Shown: positions 6,085 to 14,380, numbered from the stretch's first letter. The stretch: DNA of 15,765 nucleotides from BOG-933 sp037147415 (GCA_037147415.1 JBAWVF010000092.1:1-15765); one strand, 5' to 3'. The notes: generated from the sequence alone by a model not told the origin. Program-made: numbers and translations.

Positions 6085-7239
6085 ATGCCGTTGTGGGTCG
6101 GATTTCAGAGCAATGTGCGTGACAATGCCGTAATCGGTCTGTGTACAGTCCTGACCTTCGGGATATTCTGCTTTGATCTGATTACACCCGAGGATAATAT
6201 CTCGGTCGGATTCTATTATTGTACCGTTATCTTATTGAGCTTCTTCGTGCGCTACCGCCGCTTGTATTTTTCTTATGCTTCGGTGGCTACGGTTCTCGTG
6301 ATAATCGGCTGTTTTTTCCCGATGCCGAGTGCTGCGGATGCTCCGGTGTTCTTAATTAATCGCGCCATAGCGGTGCTGGCGCTTTGGCTGAGTGCCGGCT
6401 TCATCCATTACCGGACCACGACCGAAGCGGCCCTGATTAAATCGCTGGAGGTGAACGAATTGGCCTCGCTGGCCAAGTCCCGGTTTCTGGCCAGCATGAG
6501 CCATGAACTGCGCGCGCCCTTGACCGGAATTCTCGGTTTTTCCGAGATTCTTAAAAGTGAAATGCTGGGGCCGCTCGGTAGCCGCCGTTATGTCGAATAT
6601 GCTGGACATATTCATGAGAGCGGCGAGCATATGCTGACGCTGATCAATGATGTACTGGACATTGCCAAGATCGAAGCCGGCCGGATGGAAATTGATGCCG
6701 AGCAACTGGACGTCGGCACCCTGTTCGAGTTTCTGCTCGACATGACCGCACACCGCGCTGAACAGAAGGGGCTTACGCTTCAGGCCGAGGAGCCGGGCGT
6801 GCTTCAACTCCATGCCGATGTGCGCGCAACCAAGCAGATGATGCTTAATTTGTTGTCGAACGCCCTTAAATTCACGCCCAAGGGGGGCGGCATCACGGTC
6901 AGCGCGGCGGCCTTACCCGATGGCGGAACCGTATTGTCGGTGACCGACACCGGGCCCGGCATGTCGCACGAAACGCTGTCCCGGCTATTACGCCCGTTCG
7001 AACAGGCTGACAACCGATTCTCCTCGGCGTCGAAAGGGACCGGCCTGGGGTTGTCGCTGGTCAAGGGCTTGATCGAGCTTCATAACGGCCGCCTTGCCAT
7101 CGAAAGCCAGATCGGCCGGGGCTCCACCTTCAGTCTGTTTTTCCCGCCGCCGCCGTTGCCTGCTCCGGCCGCGTCGTCAGCCATAGCAGCAGCACGAGCG
7201 CCGGCAGGCATAGCCCTATCGACAACAGGAAATAGCTGA
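6085..7239 (+). CDS. Membrane sensor histidine kinase (orphan)
   Basis: It has 384 residues from the ATG at 6085, which is preceded by AGAGGG at 7 nt. The frame is open back to 5932, but that would run into the divergent VWA gene. Four hydrophobic segments lie at about 14-31, 40-55, 62-79 and 87-106, forming an integral membrane sensor region with almost no periplasmic loops. HisKA follows, with phospho-acceptor H140 in SMSHELRAPLTGIL. The ATPase domain has the N box LNLLSNALKFTPKGG (254-268), DTGPGM (288-293), PFEQAD, and GTGLGLSLVKGL (318-329). After STFSLFFP the protein has a Pro/Ala-rich tail of about 30 residues that lies antisense to the end of ampG. No response regulator or receiver domain is present nearby, so partner and signal are unknown. 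The class resembles PleC/DivJ-like kinases in its catalytic core only. Confidence 0.9.
   Translation: MPLWVGFQSNVRDNAVIGLCTVLTFGIFCFDLITPEDNISVGFYYCTVILLSFFVRYRRLYFSYASVATVLVIIGCFFPMPSAADAPVFLINRAIAVLALWLSAGFIHYRTTTEAALIKSLEVNELASLAKSRFLASMSHELRAPLTGILGFSEILKSEMLGPLGSRRYVEYAGHIHESGEHMLTLINDVLDIAKIEAGRMEIDAEQLDVGTLFEFLLDMTAHRAEQKGLTLQAEEPGVLQLHADVRATKQMMLNLLSNALKFTPKGGGITVSAAALPDGGTVLSVTDTGPGMSHETLSRLLRPFEQADNRFSSASKGTGLGLSLVKGLIELHNGRLAIESQIGRGSTFSLFFPPPPLPAPAASSAIAAARAPAGIALSTTGNS
7130..7239. other. 110-bp convergent coding overlap (kinase versus ampG)
   Basis: The kinase stop (7237-7239) and the ampG stop (7130-7132) lie inside each other's coding sequence. The overlap encodes the kinase's Pro/Ala-rich tail and, on the other strand, the last membrane helix and charged tail of AmpG. 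Confidence 0.85.
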
Positions 7240-8467
7240 CCCAGCCGAGCTGCTCGGCGAACCAGCCGCTGCTTGATTTCAACAAATCGCTCGCCAGCTT
7301 AGCCAATGAGGTCAGCAGCGCGTACTGGGTCGCGGTGTAAGCCAGCGAGCACAGGCTCGACAGATAGGCGACGAACGCGGCGGTCGCCATGCCGGCACAG
7401 ACATTTTCGAGGGCCACCGTCACCATCAGCATGCCGAGATCGTGACCGGCGGCGTTCAACGCGATATAGGCGAAGTTGGAGAGCGCCTGAAGCACGCCGG
7501 TCACCAGCAGGCCGCGCATGATACCGAGCCGACCGACCAGCCCGCCGCCGATCAGCCCGCCGGCAATGGTGGCGATCAAGCCGAAGACCTTGGTCACGGT
7601 GGCGATCTCGACCTTGTCGAAGCCCAGCTCCAGGTAAAAAGGCAGCACCAGCGCCGCCGCGAACACTTCGCCCAGCTTAAACAGGGTGATGAACAGCAAC
7701 ACCGCCCACCAGTCCGGCTTATGCACGAAGTCGCGAAACGGTGAGATCACCGCGCCATAAAGCCAAGCCGCGAGTTTGGCGAACCGGCCGGTGAGGCCAT
7801 AGTGCCGCACCAGCGTCGCCGCTTCGGCATGCTCGCGCGCCAGCATGCGCCCGGCATCGACGGCGGCCGGCTCGGGCGCCGACAGCACCGTAATCATGCC
7901 GATCGCCACCATTCCCGCCATCACCGCATAGACCTGCGGCCAGCTCAGAATACTGGCCAGATAAAGCGCGCCCGCCCCGGACGCCAGCATGCCGAAGCGG
8001 TAACCAAGCACATAGGTCGCCGCCCCCGCCCCGTATTGCGGCCGGTCCAGTGACTCGACGCGATAGGCATCGACCACGATATCCTGACTGGCCGAGCAGA
8101 ACGCGACCAGCAGTGCGGTCAGGCCCATGCTCCAGGGCGCGGTCGCCGGATTCTCTCCGGTCAACAATAGCAAGGACAGCATCAGCGCGCTCTGGCAGGC
8201 CAGCAGCCAGCCGCGCCGCCGCCCGAATCGTCGGGTCAGCCAGGGCAGGCGCCCCCGGTCGATCAACGGTGCCCACAAAAATTTGAGCGTATAAGGCAGT
8301 CCGGCCAGCAGAAACACGCCGATGCTGGCCTTGCTGATGCCGGACTCGGCCAGCCAAACCGTCATGGTCGCGCCGGTCAGCGCCAGCGGCAACCCGCTGG
8401 CAAAACCCAGCAGCAGAATCGTCAGCATGCGGCGGTCGAGATAAACCGCCAGGGCGGAAGAATACAT
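7130..8467 (-). CDS. ampG: AmpG-type muropeptide permease (MFS)
   Basis: This 445-residue inner-membrane transporter of the major facilitator superfamily probably imports anhydro-muropeptides for peptidoglycan recycling. The opening is characteristic of AmpG: LLLGFASGLPLALTGATM and then VWLAESGISKASIG, GLPYTLKFLWAPLIDR at 57-71 and RRFGRRRGWLLACQ. A second set of hydrophobic segments follows a central cytoplasmic loop (around EPAAVDAGRMLAREHAEAA). The same frame is open far upstream inside nnrS, so the start is set by homology at the ATG at 8467; a GTG at 8485 is also possible, and no clear ribosome site is seen. nnrS ends 32 bp upstream, suggesting cotranscription. The last 37 codons overlap the opposing histidine kinase gene. 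No AmpR or AmpC gene is visible nearby. Confidence 0.9.
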   Translation of the reverse strand: MYSSALAVYLDRRMLTILLLGFASGLPLALTGATMTVWLAESGISKASIGVFLLAGLPYTLKFLWAPLIDRGRLPWLTRRFGRRRGWLLACQSALMLSLLLLTGENPATAPWSMGLTALLVAFCSASQDIVVDAYRVESLDRPQYGAGAATYVLGYRFGMLASGAGALYLASILSWPQVYAVMAGMVAIGMITVLSAPEPAAVDAGRMLAREHAEAATLVRHYGLTGRFAKLAAWLYGAVISPFRDFVHKPDWWAVLLFITLFKLGEVFAAALVLPFYLELGFDKVEIATVTKVFGLIATIAGGLIGGGLVGRLGIMRGLLVTGVLQALSNFAYIALNAAGHDLGMLMVTVALENVCAGMATAAFVAYLSSLCSLAYTATQYALLTSLAKLASDLLKSSSGWFAEQLGWVSYFLLSIGLCLPALVLLLWLTTRPEQATAAAGKTD

Positions 8468-8499
8468 GGTCAGACTCGTTCTCACATTCAGCCGGGCAA

Positions 8500-9663
8500 T
8501 CAGCCGGGGCGTCCGTCGGCCCGGGGCTTGGTTAGAATGCCGGCATGGCCGATCAAAAACAGAATGAAGGCCGCTATCCAGAGCATACCGGAAACGGTCA
8601 TCGCCGGCTCGGTAAGTCCGGGCAAGGCCGCCGGCACCACGACGCGCACCACCGCCGCCGCGGTAATGACCAGATACGCCGCGATGGTTATCGGCGCCAC
8701 GGTCAACGGTCGGCCGGTGTGACCCAACGCCACCCGCGACATGATGCCGATCGTGAGCGTGCCGACCGCCCCGACCGTCAACGCATGCAGAGCGGCGGCT
8801 GTCGGCAGAGCCGGAGAGAGCACCGCCAGCCCCTTGAGCGCCAACCCGAGCACCAGCCAGCCATAGCCCAGATGCAGCACCCACAAAATCGGCTGGCGTA
8901 ACACCCGGTGGCCTTGCCAACCCGCCAGTCGAAAGCCGTGCAAAGCCGCCGCCGCCAACGCCGCCACCCCGGCGAGCGGGCTCAATTCCGCGACGGTATC
9001 CAACACCACGACCGCGACCAACGACAGCAGCGCCGCCCGTTCCAGCCAATCCCGGGTTACCGGCAACGCCGTTATGCCGCGCGCCCGCAAGGCATTCCCG
9101 GTGAACGCCGGAATAATGCGCCCGCCCAGCATCGTGATCAGCATGATCAGCAGGTCGACGCCGACCACCACACCAAGATGCCCGCCGCCAAGCCACAAGC
9201 CCGAAATTTCCATATGAACCGCCAAATCGGCGAAGAACAATGCGGCCAGCACCCCGAGAATTATGAATTGCCGCCGATTGCCCGCAGCCACCAGCGGCAC
9301 CGCCAGCATGTATGTCAGCGCCGGCAGGAACGCCAGATCGACCGAGGCGACCAAGGCCGACGGCAGCCATGGCGCGAACGTAAAGGCCAGTCGTCCCGCC
9401 AGCCATAACAGTCCCAGCGCCGCCAAGGGCCGCCCCTTCCAAGGCGCCGAGCCGGTCCAATTACTGACCGCGGTCAAAATAAATCCCGCGACCACGGCAA
9501 GGGTGTAGCCGAACACCATTTCATGACCGTGCCACAGCATACCCGCGCCCGGCCCGACCCGGCCGACATGACCGGCCAAGAACCCGAGCCAGCCCGCCAT
9601 CGAGACAACCGCATAGACACCGCCCGCCAAAAAGAACAGTCGAAACGGATAGGCCAGCACCAT
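8500..9663 (-). CDS. nnrS: NnrS family heme/copper membrane protein
   Basis: This 387-residue polytopic membrane protein has about 12 hydrophobic segments. Family landmarks are LAYPFRLFF at the start, LWHGHEMVFGY at 43-53, GGRIIPAFTGNALRARG near the middle, and HALTVGAVGTLTIGIMSRVALGHTGR towards the C-terminus. The conserved histidines in these motifs are the likely metal or heme ligands. Known NnrS proteins bind heme and copper, belong to the NnrR regulon, and help cells withstand nitric oxide. The ATG at 9663 follows GGGGTGAG. No nir, nor or nnrR gene and no clear FNR/NnrR box is seen here, so its link to denitrification cannot be shown from this window. ampG follows 32 bp downstream. Confidence 0.92.
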   Translation of the reverse strand: MVLAYPFRLFFLAGGVYAVVSMAGWLGFLAGHVGRVGPGAGMLWHGHEMVFGYTLAVVAGFILTAVSNWTGSAPWKGRPLAALGLLWLAGRLAFTFAPWLPSALVASVDLAFLPALTYMLAVPLVAAGNRRQFIILGVLAALFFADLAVHMEISGLWLGGGHLGVVVGVDLLIMLITMLGGRIIPAFTGNALRARGITALPVTRDWLERAALLSLVAVVVLDTVAELSPLAGVAALAAAALHGFRLAGWQGHRVLRQPILWVLHLGYGWLVLGLALKGLAVLSPALPTAAALHALTVGAVGTLTIGIMSRVALGHTGRPLTVAPITIAAYLVITAAAVVRVVVPAALPGLTEPAMTVSGMLWIAAFILFLIGHAGILTKPRADGRPG

Positions 9664-9831
9664 GTCTCACCCCATCGAAAATCCGGAAACCTGTCGCTCC
9701 CGGCACTCGACTCTTATAAGCCTCAACCGGTCTCAGCGCGATGACGAATAACATCAATACTCTGGTATCTCGCGATCCGAGGGTTTATGACAACGCCATC
9801 CCGACGGCAGATAAAGTGATGAGGCGAGATC

Positions 9832-11208
9832 ATGGTCGAGCAATGGAGCCCTTATAGTTGGCGCAGCAAGCCGGTCCGCCAGATGCCGCGTTATCGGGAC
9901 GAGGCCAAGCTGACCGCGGTAACCGAACAACTGAACCGGCTGCCGCCGCTGGTCTTCGCGGGCGAAGCACGCCGGCTGAAAGACTTGCTGGCCCGGGCTG
10001 CGGCGGGCGAGGCATTCGTGCTCCAGGGCGGCGACTGCGCCGAAAGTTTCGCCGAGTTCGAGACCAACAATATTCGCGACACCTTCCGGGTGCTGTTGCA
10101 AATGGCGGCGGTGCTGACCTTCGGCTGCGGCATGCCGGTGATTCGGATCGGCCGGATGGCGGGGCAGTTCGCCAAGCCGCGCTCGGCCGATACCGAGGTG
10201 ATCGACGGCGTCGAGTTGCCCTCTTACCGCGGCGACATGATCAACGGTATCGAGTTCACCGAGGCGGCGCGGGTTCCCGATCCCGAGCGCATGACCCGGG
10301 CTTATTACCAGGCCGCCGCGACCATGAACCTGCTGCGCGCCTTTGCCCAGGGCGGCTACGCCGATTTGAACCGGGTCCATAAATGGACGCTCGATTTCGT
10401 CGGACACAGCGCATCGGGCGAAAAATTCCAGCAATTGGCCGACCGCCTGACCGAAGCCCTGGAATTCATGGCCGCCTGCGGGATTAACGGCGAAACCGCG
10501 CCGCAAATTCGCGAAGTCGAGTTCTTCACCTCGCATGAAGCCTTGCTGCTGGAGTATGAGCAAGCCCTGACCCGGCAGGACAGCACCTCGGAAACCCATC
10601 CGTGGGTTGCCACTTCGGCGCATATGCTGTGGATCGGGGATCGCACCCGCCAGCCCGACGGGGCTCATGTCGAGTTCCTGCGCGGCGTGCCCAACCCGAT
10701 CGGGGTCAAATGCGGGCCGAGCCTGACCACCGATGATCTGCTCCGCCTTATAGATATTCTCAACCCTGCCGACGAGCCGGGCCGGATGGTGCTGATCGCA
10801 CGCATGGGGCACGATAAAATCGAATCCAAGCTGGCGCCGCTGATGCGCGCGGCCAAAGCCGCCGGGCGCAGCGTGGTTTGGATCAGCGATCCGATGCACG
10901 GCAACACGGTCAAGACCTCGACCGGCTACAAAACCCGGCCGTTCGATCTGGTCAGCGCTGAACTGCGCGGCTTTTTCTCGGTGTGCCGAGCCGAAGGCGT
11001 CCATGCCGGCGGCGTCCATTTCGAGATGACCGGACGCAACGTCACCGAATGCACCGGCGGTGCCGAAGGTCTCACCGATATCGGTTTGGCCGATTGCTAC
11101 GACACCGCTTGCGACCCCCGGCTGAATGCCAGCCAGTCGCTTGAACTGGCCTTCCAGATTGCCGAGGAATTACGGACGGAGAAGAAGCGCCGCGCCGGAG
11201 AGGCATGA
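9832..11208 (+). CDS. 3-deoxy-7-phosphoheptulonate synthase, class II
   Basis: This is the first step of the shikimate pathway: phosphoenolpyruvate plus erythrose-4-phosphate gives DAHP. The 458-residue protein is of the plant/mycobacterial class II type, not the AroFGH type. Metal-ligand residues known for the class are all present by motif: C69 (LQGGDCAESF), H356 (DPMHGNTVKTSTGYKTR), E398 (HFEMTGRN) and D428 (CDPRLN). Substrate-site motifs RIGRMAGQFAKPRS and GVKCGPSLTTDD are also intact. The ATG at 9832 follows GAGGCGA. Members have been called aroG, aroF or aroH, so I leave the symbol empty. The stop overlaps the start of the NAPRT gene. The extended N-terminal regulatory part of the mycobacterial enzyme is short here. 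Confidence 0.95.
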   Translation: MVEQWSPYSWRSKPVRQMPRYRDEAKLTAVTEQLNRLPPLVFAGEARRLKDLLARAAAGEAFVLQGGDCAESFAEFETNNIRDTFRVLLQMAAVLTFGCGMPVIRIGRMAGQFAKPRSADTEVIDGVELPSYRGDMINGIEFTEAARVPDPERMTRAYYQAAATMNLLRAFAQGGYADLNRVHKWTLDFVGHSASGEKFQQLADRLTEALEFMAACGINGETAPQIREVEFFTSHEALLLEYEQALTRQDSTSETHPWVATSAHMLWIGDRTRQPDGAHVEFLRGVPNPIGVKCGPSLTTDDLLRLIDILNPADEPGRMVLIARMGHDKIESKLAPLMRAAKAAGRSVVWISDPMHGNTVKTSTGYKTRPFDLVSAELRGFFSVCRAEGVHAGGVHFEMTGRNVTECTGGAEGLTDIGLADCYDTACDPRLNASQSLELAFQIAEELRTEKKRRAGEA

Positions 11209-12368
11209 TCTTACCCATGGACACGTCCCGCAAAGCCTTGAATACCGGCCATCCCGCGGGCGAGGCGATCGCCGATTGGACCGATGTCTATTTCAAGCGA
11301 ACCAAGGGTGCGATCGGCCGGTTCGGTGATTGCCGGGTAACCTATGCAGTGTTCATGCGCCGGCCGGTGCTGTCGGCGCCCCGGTTGGCGATCGAATGGC
11401 TGGAAAATGTCGCGCGCGAGCGCGGCACCGTCTTCGAAATCGACATCAATTATCCCGAAGGCAAATGGGTCGGAGCGGGCGAGCCGATTCTCTACATCAC
11501 CGGCTCGTTTTTCCATCTTGTCGACCTGGAAACCATTCTGTTGATGAAGCTGGGTCCGGCCTGTGTCGCGGCCTATAACGCGCACACGATGTGCTCGGAC
11601 CTGCCGAAAGTGGCCTTCCTCGCCATGGACGCCCGCCATTGCGCCGGCACCGAAATGGCTGAACAGATGGCCTATGCCTGCTCGGTCGGCTCGGCCCGGG
11701 CCAAGCGCAAAGTCGGCGCCGTCGGCTTCATCGGCAACGCGACCGACGCCACTTGTCATTATTTCGGTGCGGACGCGGGACGCGGCACCATGCCGCATGC
11801 TTTGATCGGCTATGCCGGCTCGACCGTGCGCGCGGCCGAGATGTTCCACGAGACCTATCCCGAGTTGCCGCTGACCGTGCTGGTCGATTATTTCGGCCGC
11901 GAGGTCACCGACAGCATCGCGGTCGCCCGCCGCTTTCCCGAGTTGGCGGCGACCGGACGACTGGCGCTGCGACTGGATACCGCCGGCAGCCGCTTTGTCG
12001 AAGGACTCGACCACGGCGCTTCCTATGCCGTGCTCGAACGCCACGCACCCGAAGCGATTCGCGGCTATCGGGACGAGACGCAGTTACGCTACCTGATCGG
12101 CGCCGGCGTATCGGCCGCCGCCGTGTTCCATGTCCGGGACGCTCTCGACGGCGCCGGCTTTCCCCGCGTCAAGATCGTCTGCTCCAGCGGCTTCGGCCCG
12201 GCCAAGTGCCGGTTGATGGCCGAAGCGGCCGCGCCGATCGATATCATCGGCACCGGTTCCTACCTGCCCGACCATTGGGGCGAAACCTACGCCACCGCCG
12301 ATATCATCGACTATAACGGCGAGAAACGGGTCAAACTCGGACGCGAATTCCTGTTCAAGCGCGACTGA
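11205..12368 (+). CDS. pncB: Nicotinate phosphoribosyltransferase
   Basis: It makes nicotinate mononucleotide from nicotinate and PRPP in NAD salvage. The 387-residue protein is somewhat shorter than E. coli PncB. Supporting motifs are LVDLETILLMKLG in the N-terminal half; ARHCAGTEMAEQMAYACSVG; the NAPRTase-type GTMPHALIGYAGS, whose histidine is the usual phosphorylated residue; and then LTVLVDYFGREV, LRLDTAGSRF, KIVCSSGFGP and IDIIGTGSYLP, the phosphate-binding end of the type II PRTase barrel. The first ATG (11205) overlaps the DAHP synthase stop in ATGA and follows GGAGAGG. A second in-frame ATG at 11217 (MDTSRKALN) is an alternative start. The gene ends 6 bp from the convergent chemotaxis gene. 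Confidence 0.88.
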   Translation: MILPMDTSRKALNTGHPAGEAIADWTDVYFKRTKGAIGRFGDCRVTYAVFMRRPVLSAPRLAIEWLENVARERGTVFEIDINYPEGKWVGAGEPILYITGSFFHLVDLETILLMKLGPACVAAYNAHTMCSDLPKVAFLAMDARHCAGTEMAEQMAYACSVGSARAKRKVGAVGFIGNATDATCHYFGADAGRGTMPHALIGYAGSTVRAAEMFHETYPELPLTVLVDYFGREVTDSIAVARRFPELAATGRLALRLDTAGSRFVEGLDHGASYAVLERHAPEAIRGYRDETQLRYLIGAGVSAAAVFHVRDALDGAGFPRVKIVCSSGFGPAKCRLMAEAAAPIDIIGTGSYLPDHWGETYATADIIDYNGEKRVKLGREFLFKRD

Positions 12369-12374
12369 TCTAAC

Positions 12375-14057
12375 TTATGCTCTCAATGCCGTCATCAAGG
12401 TCGCAAGCTCATTGATGAGCTTGTCGGTCGGCTTGCCCAGATCGTTGGCGGTCCAGATCACCCGAATAGCCGACGCATAGGACGAGGCCGATGCTTGAGC
12501 GACCGCGCTAAATCTCTGATTAAAAATGACGGCATCGCTGGCAATGCCCTGAACCCGCAACAAGATATCGGCGGAAGACCGGGTCTGCTCACCGACAGAG
12601 CCGGCAACATCGGAGGCGATCTCACTCATGCTCGTGATAACTTTAGTAATATTACTGATCGCTTCGGCCGCCCCTTTGGTTGCTTGCTGAATTGCCGCGA
12701 CTTGCGACGAGATTTCCTCGGTTGCCTTTGCGGTCTGTCCGGCCAAGCTCTTGACCTCGGTCGCAACCACGGCAAAGCCCTTGCCGGCATCACCGGCGCG
12801 CGCCGCCTCGATGGTTGCGTTCAGCGCCAACAGATTGGTTTGGCTGGCGATGCTGGAAATAAGACCGACCACTTTGCCGATTCGTTCCGCCGACTCGGAA
12901 AGACCGGCAACCTGTTGATTGGTGTTTTCGGCCTGACCGACCGCGTGGCGTGAGATTACGTTCGATTCATCGACCCGCTGGCAAACCAGGGCGAACGACT
13001 CGCTCAGCTTCTTCGTGGCTTCCGTCAACACCTGAATGTTTTCAATGGTCCGCTGCGATACTGCGGCCGCATCCATCGATTGTTGCGACGAAGACCCGAC
13101 CTTCTTGCCCATCTTACCCGCTGTCACCACAATTTTGCTCGAGTTGTCCCGAACCTGATCAATGATCGTTCGCGCATTGGCGTCGAAACTATCGGCCAGC
13201 CGGTGCCTTTCCTGGCGCCGCTCGTCCGAGGCTTTGCGCTTTATTTCTTCCTGTTCCGCCGCCATCCGGCGCATTGCGCCGGCATTCTGCTTGAAGATTT
13301 CCAGGGCAGCGCTCATTTCACCGATTTCATCGGTCCGATTCCGGGCCGGAATCTCAATCTCCAAATCGCCGTCCGCCAGACGCCTCATGGCTGCGGTCAT
13401 GCCGTGAATCGGTCCGGTAATACCGCGTGACACCAACAGACAAAGCAAGACGACCGCGACCATTACCCCGATCACGATTTCCAACAACAGCGTCACCCGC
13501 TCTCGGAAAATTGTGTCAACATCGTCAAGGTAAATGCCGGTTCCGATAATCCAGCCCCAATCCTTATACCCTTTGACATAAGAAATTTTAGCAACCGGCT
13601 TTTCATGGCCCGGTTTCGGCCACTGGTAACCCCAAAAACCTGCGCCTTCGGCATTAACAATCTTGATAAATTCGTTAAACAGTATCCGAATAGCCGGATT
13701 ATCGTGTTTGCTTAAATCTTGACCGACCAGTTTTTTAATCGGATGCATCAGCATCATCGGTTGCATATCATTAACCCAGAAATAATCATTGCTACCATAG
13801 CGCAATGGTTCCAAGGTCTCAAGCGCTCGGCGCTTCGCTTCCTCAACCGTTATCTTACCGGCCTTGGCCTGAGCATCAAAAAGGGCAATCACACCATACC
13901 CGACTTCGACCAGATTGCGGGTTTTGTCCGTGCGATCCTGAAGCAAAGTCTCGTGCAGATGGTTGAGCCCAAGTCCGGCAACAACAGCCATTCCGATCAC
14001 GGCGGCAACCGTGATCAGCAGAATTCGCCCGCCAATCTTGATTTTGACCATAGACAT
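12375..14057 (-). CDS. Methyl-accepting chemotaxis protein with single Cache sensor domain
   Basis: I use the ATG at 14057 (MSMVKIKIGG), which is preceded by GGAAGGAA; the open frame extends to 14174 but without a ribosome site there. The result is 560 residues. In order: TM1 at about 12-31; a periplasmic single Cache domain at 36-186 with DYFWVND (91-97) and GWIIGTGIYLDDVD (168-181); TM2 at 190-210; HAMP at 211-263 (RRLADGDLEIEIPARNRTDEI); a coiled-coil signalling domain at about 300-540; and the CheA/CheW-contact hairpin at 398-441 (SQTNLLALNATIEAARAGDA). The sCache form is common for organic-acid sensing, but the ligand cannot be read from the sequence. There is no C-terminal CheR pentapeptide. 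No che genes are adjacent. It is divergent from prpE. Confidence 0.93.
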   Translation of the reverse strand: MSMVKIKIGGRILLITVAAVIGMAVVAGLGLNHLHETLLQDRTDKTRNLVEVGYGVIALFDAQAKAGKITVEEAKRRALETLEPLRYGSNDYFWVNDMQPMMLMHPIKKLVGQDLSKHDNPAIRILFNEFIKIVNAEGAGFWGYQWPKPGHEKPVAKISYVKGYKDWGWIIGTGIYLDDVDTIFRERVTLLLEIVIGVMVAVVLLCLLVSRGITGPIHGMTAAMRRLADGDLEIEIPARNRTDEIGEMSAALEIFKQNAGAMRRMAAEQEEIKRKASDERRQERHRLADSFDANARTIIDQVRDNSSKIVVTAGKMGKKVGSSSQQSMDAAAVSQRTIENIQVLTEATKKLSESFALVCQRVDESNVISRHAVGQAENTNQQVAGLSESAERIGKVVGLISSIASQTNLLALNATIEAARAGDAGKGFAVVATEVKSLAGQTAKATEEISSQVAAIQQATKGAAEAISNITKVITSMSEIASDVAGSVGEQTRSSADILLRVQGIASDAVIFNQRFSAVAQASASSYASAIRVIWTANDLGKPTDKLINELATLMTALRA

Positions 14058-14264
14058 GGTGTGCGTTTCCTTCCTGTGGCCCGTCATGTTCCTTGCACAA
14101 TGTCCAAATTCGTTAAAATGCAAGACAAGGTGCTTGATGCGGGCCTTAATTATTTCGTAACGATTATGCACCACTCCCGTGGTTCGGGCAACGGCTCACT
14201 CGGTGCACAAATCGGTCAGAATGTCGCGGCCTGCCAATTCGGCCGGCACCGGGCATCAATCTCG

Positions 14265-14282
14265 TGCAAATCCGGATTGCAA
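14265..14282. promoter_or_regulatory. Candidate operator upstream of prpE
   Basis: TGCAAATCCGGATTGCAA has a perfect 10-bp core palindrome (AATCCGGATT) with TGCA on both sides, offset by one extra base. It lies 12 bp upstream of the candidate -35 element. TTTGCAAA-type half-sites are, as I recall, used by XRE-family regulators of propionate/short-chain acid genes in alphaproteobacteria. The match here is partial, so the regulator is unproven. Confidence 0.35.
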
Positions 14283-14294
14283 TTTTCCCGGGTT

Positions 14295-14323
14295 TTGTCG
14301 CACACTGGGAACAGGCGGATAAA
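14295..14323 (+). promoter_or_regulatory. Candidate sigma70-type promoter for prpE
   Basis: TTGTCG (14295-14300) and GATAAA (14318-14323) are separated by 17 bp, about 60 bp upstream of the start codon. Four of six bases match the consensus at each box. This is a prediction from spacing and similarity only. Confidence 0.3.
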
Positions 14324-14380
14324 AAAAAGCCGTCGTGTATTAATGAACGAGTTCTCAGGGAAGCTTAAGAAGGGTGCATC

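Larger units (their letters stand above)
14058..14380. other. 323-bp divergent intergenic region between the chemotaxis gene and prpE
   Basis: There is no convincing gene here. It must hold the promoters for both flanking genes. It contains the chemotaxis gene's ribosome site near its left end (about 14067-14074), an imperfect palindrome at 14265-14282, a candidate sigma70-like promoter for prpE at 14295-14323, an A8 run at 14321-14328, and the prpE ribosome site AAGAAGGG at 14367-14374. The base composition is more AT-rich than the genes. Confidence 0.7.

Noticed and set aside
8468..9460. Extension of the ampG frame to 776 codons
   Set aside because: The added part is a Gly/Arg/Ala-rich shadow of nnrS; AmpG homology starts near the ATG at 8467.
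9664..9831. FNR/NnrR box for nnrS and promoter for DAHP synthase
   Set aside because: I looked for TTGAT-N4-ATCAA-like sites and found none. A TATGAC...GATAAA pair near 9790-9818 is too weak to list.
14058..14174. N-terminal extension of the chemotaxis protein
   Set aside because: No ribosome site, and a strong GGAAGGAA precedes the ATG at 14057, next to TM1 as expected.
14221..14322. 33-codon plus-strand frame in the prpE upstream region
   Set aside because: No ribosome site, unusual composition, and it covers the candidate promoter elements.
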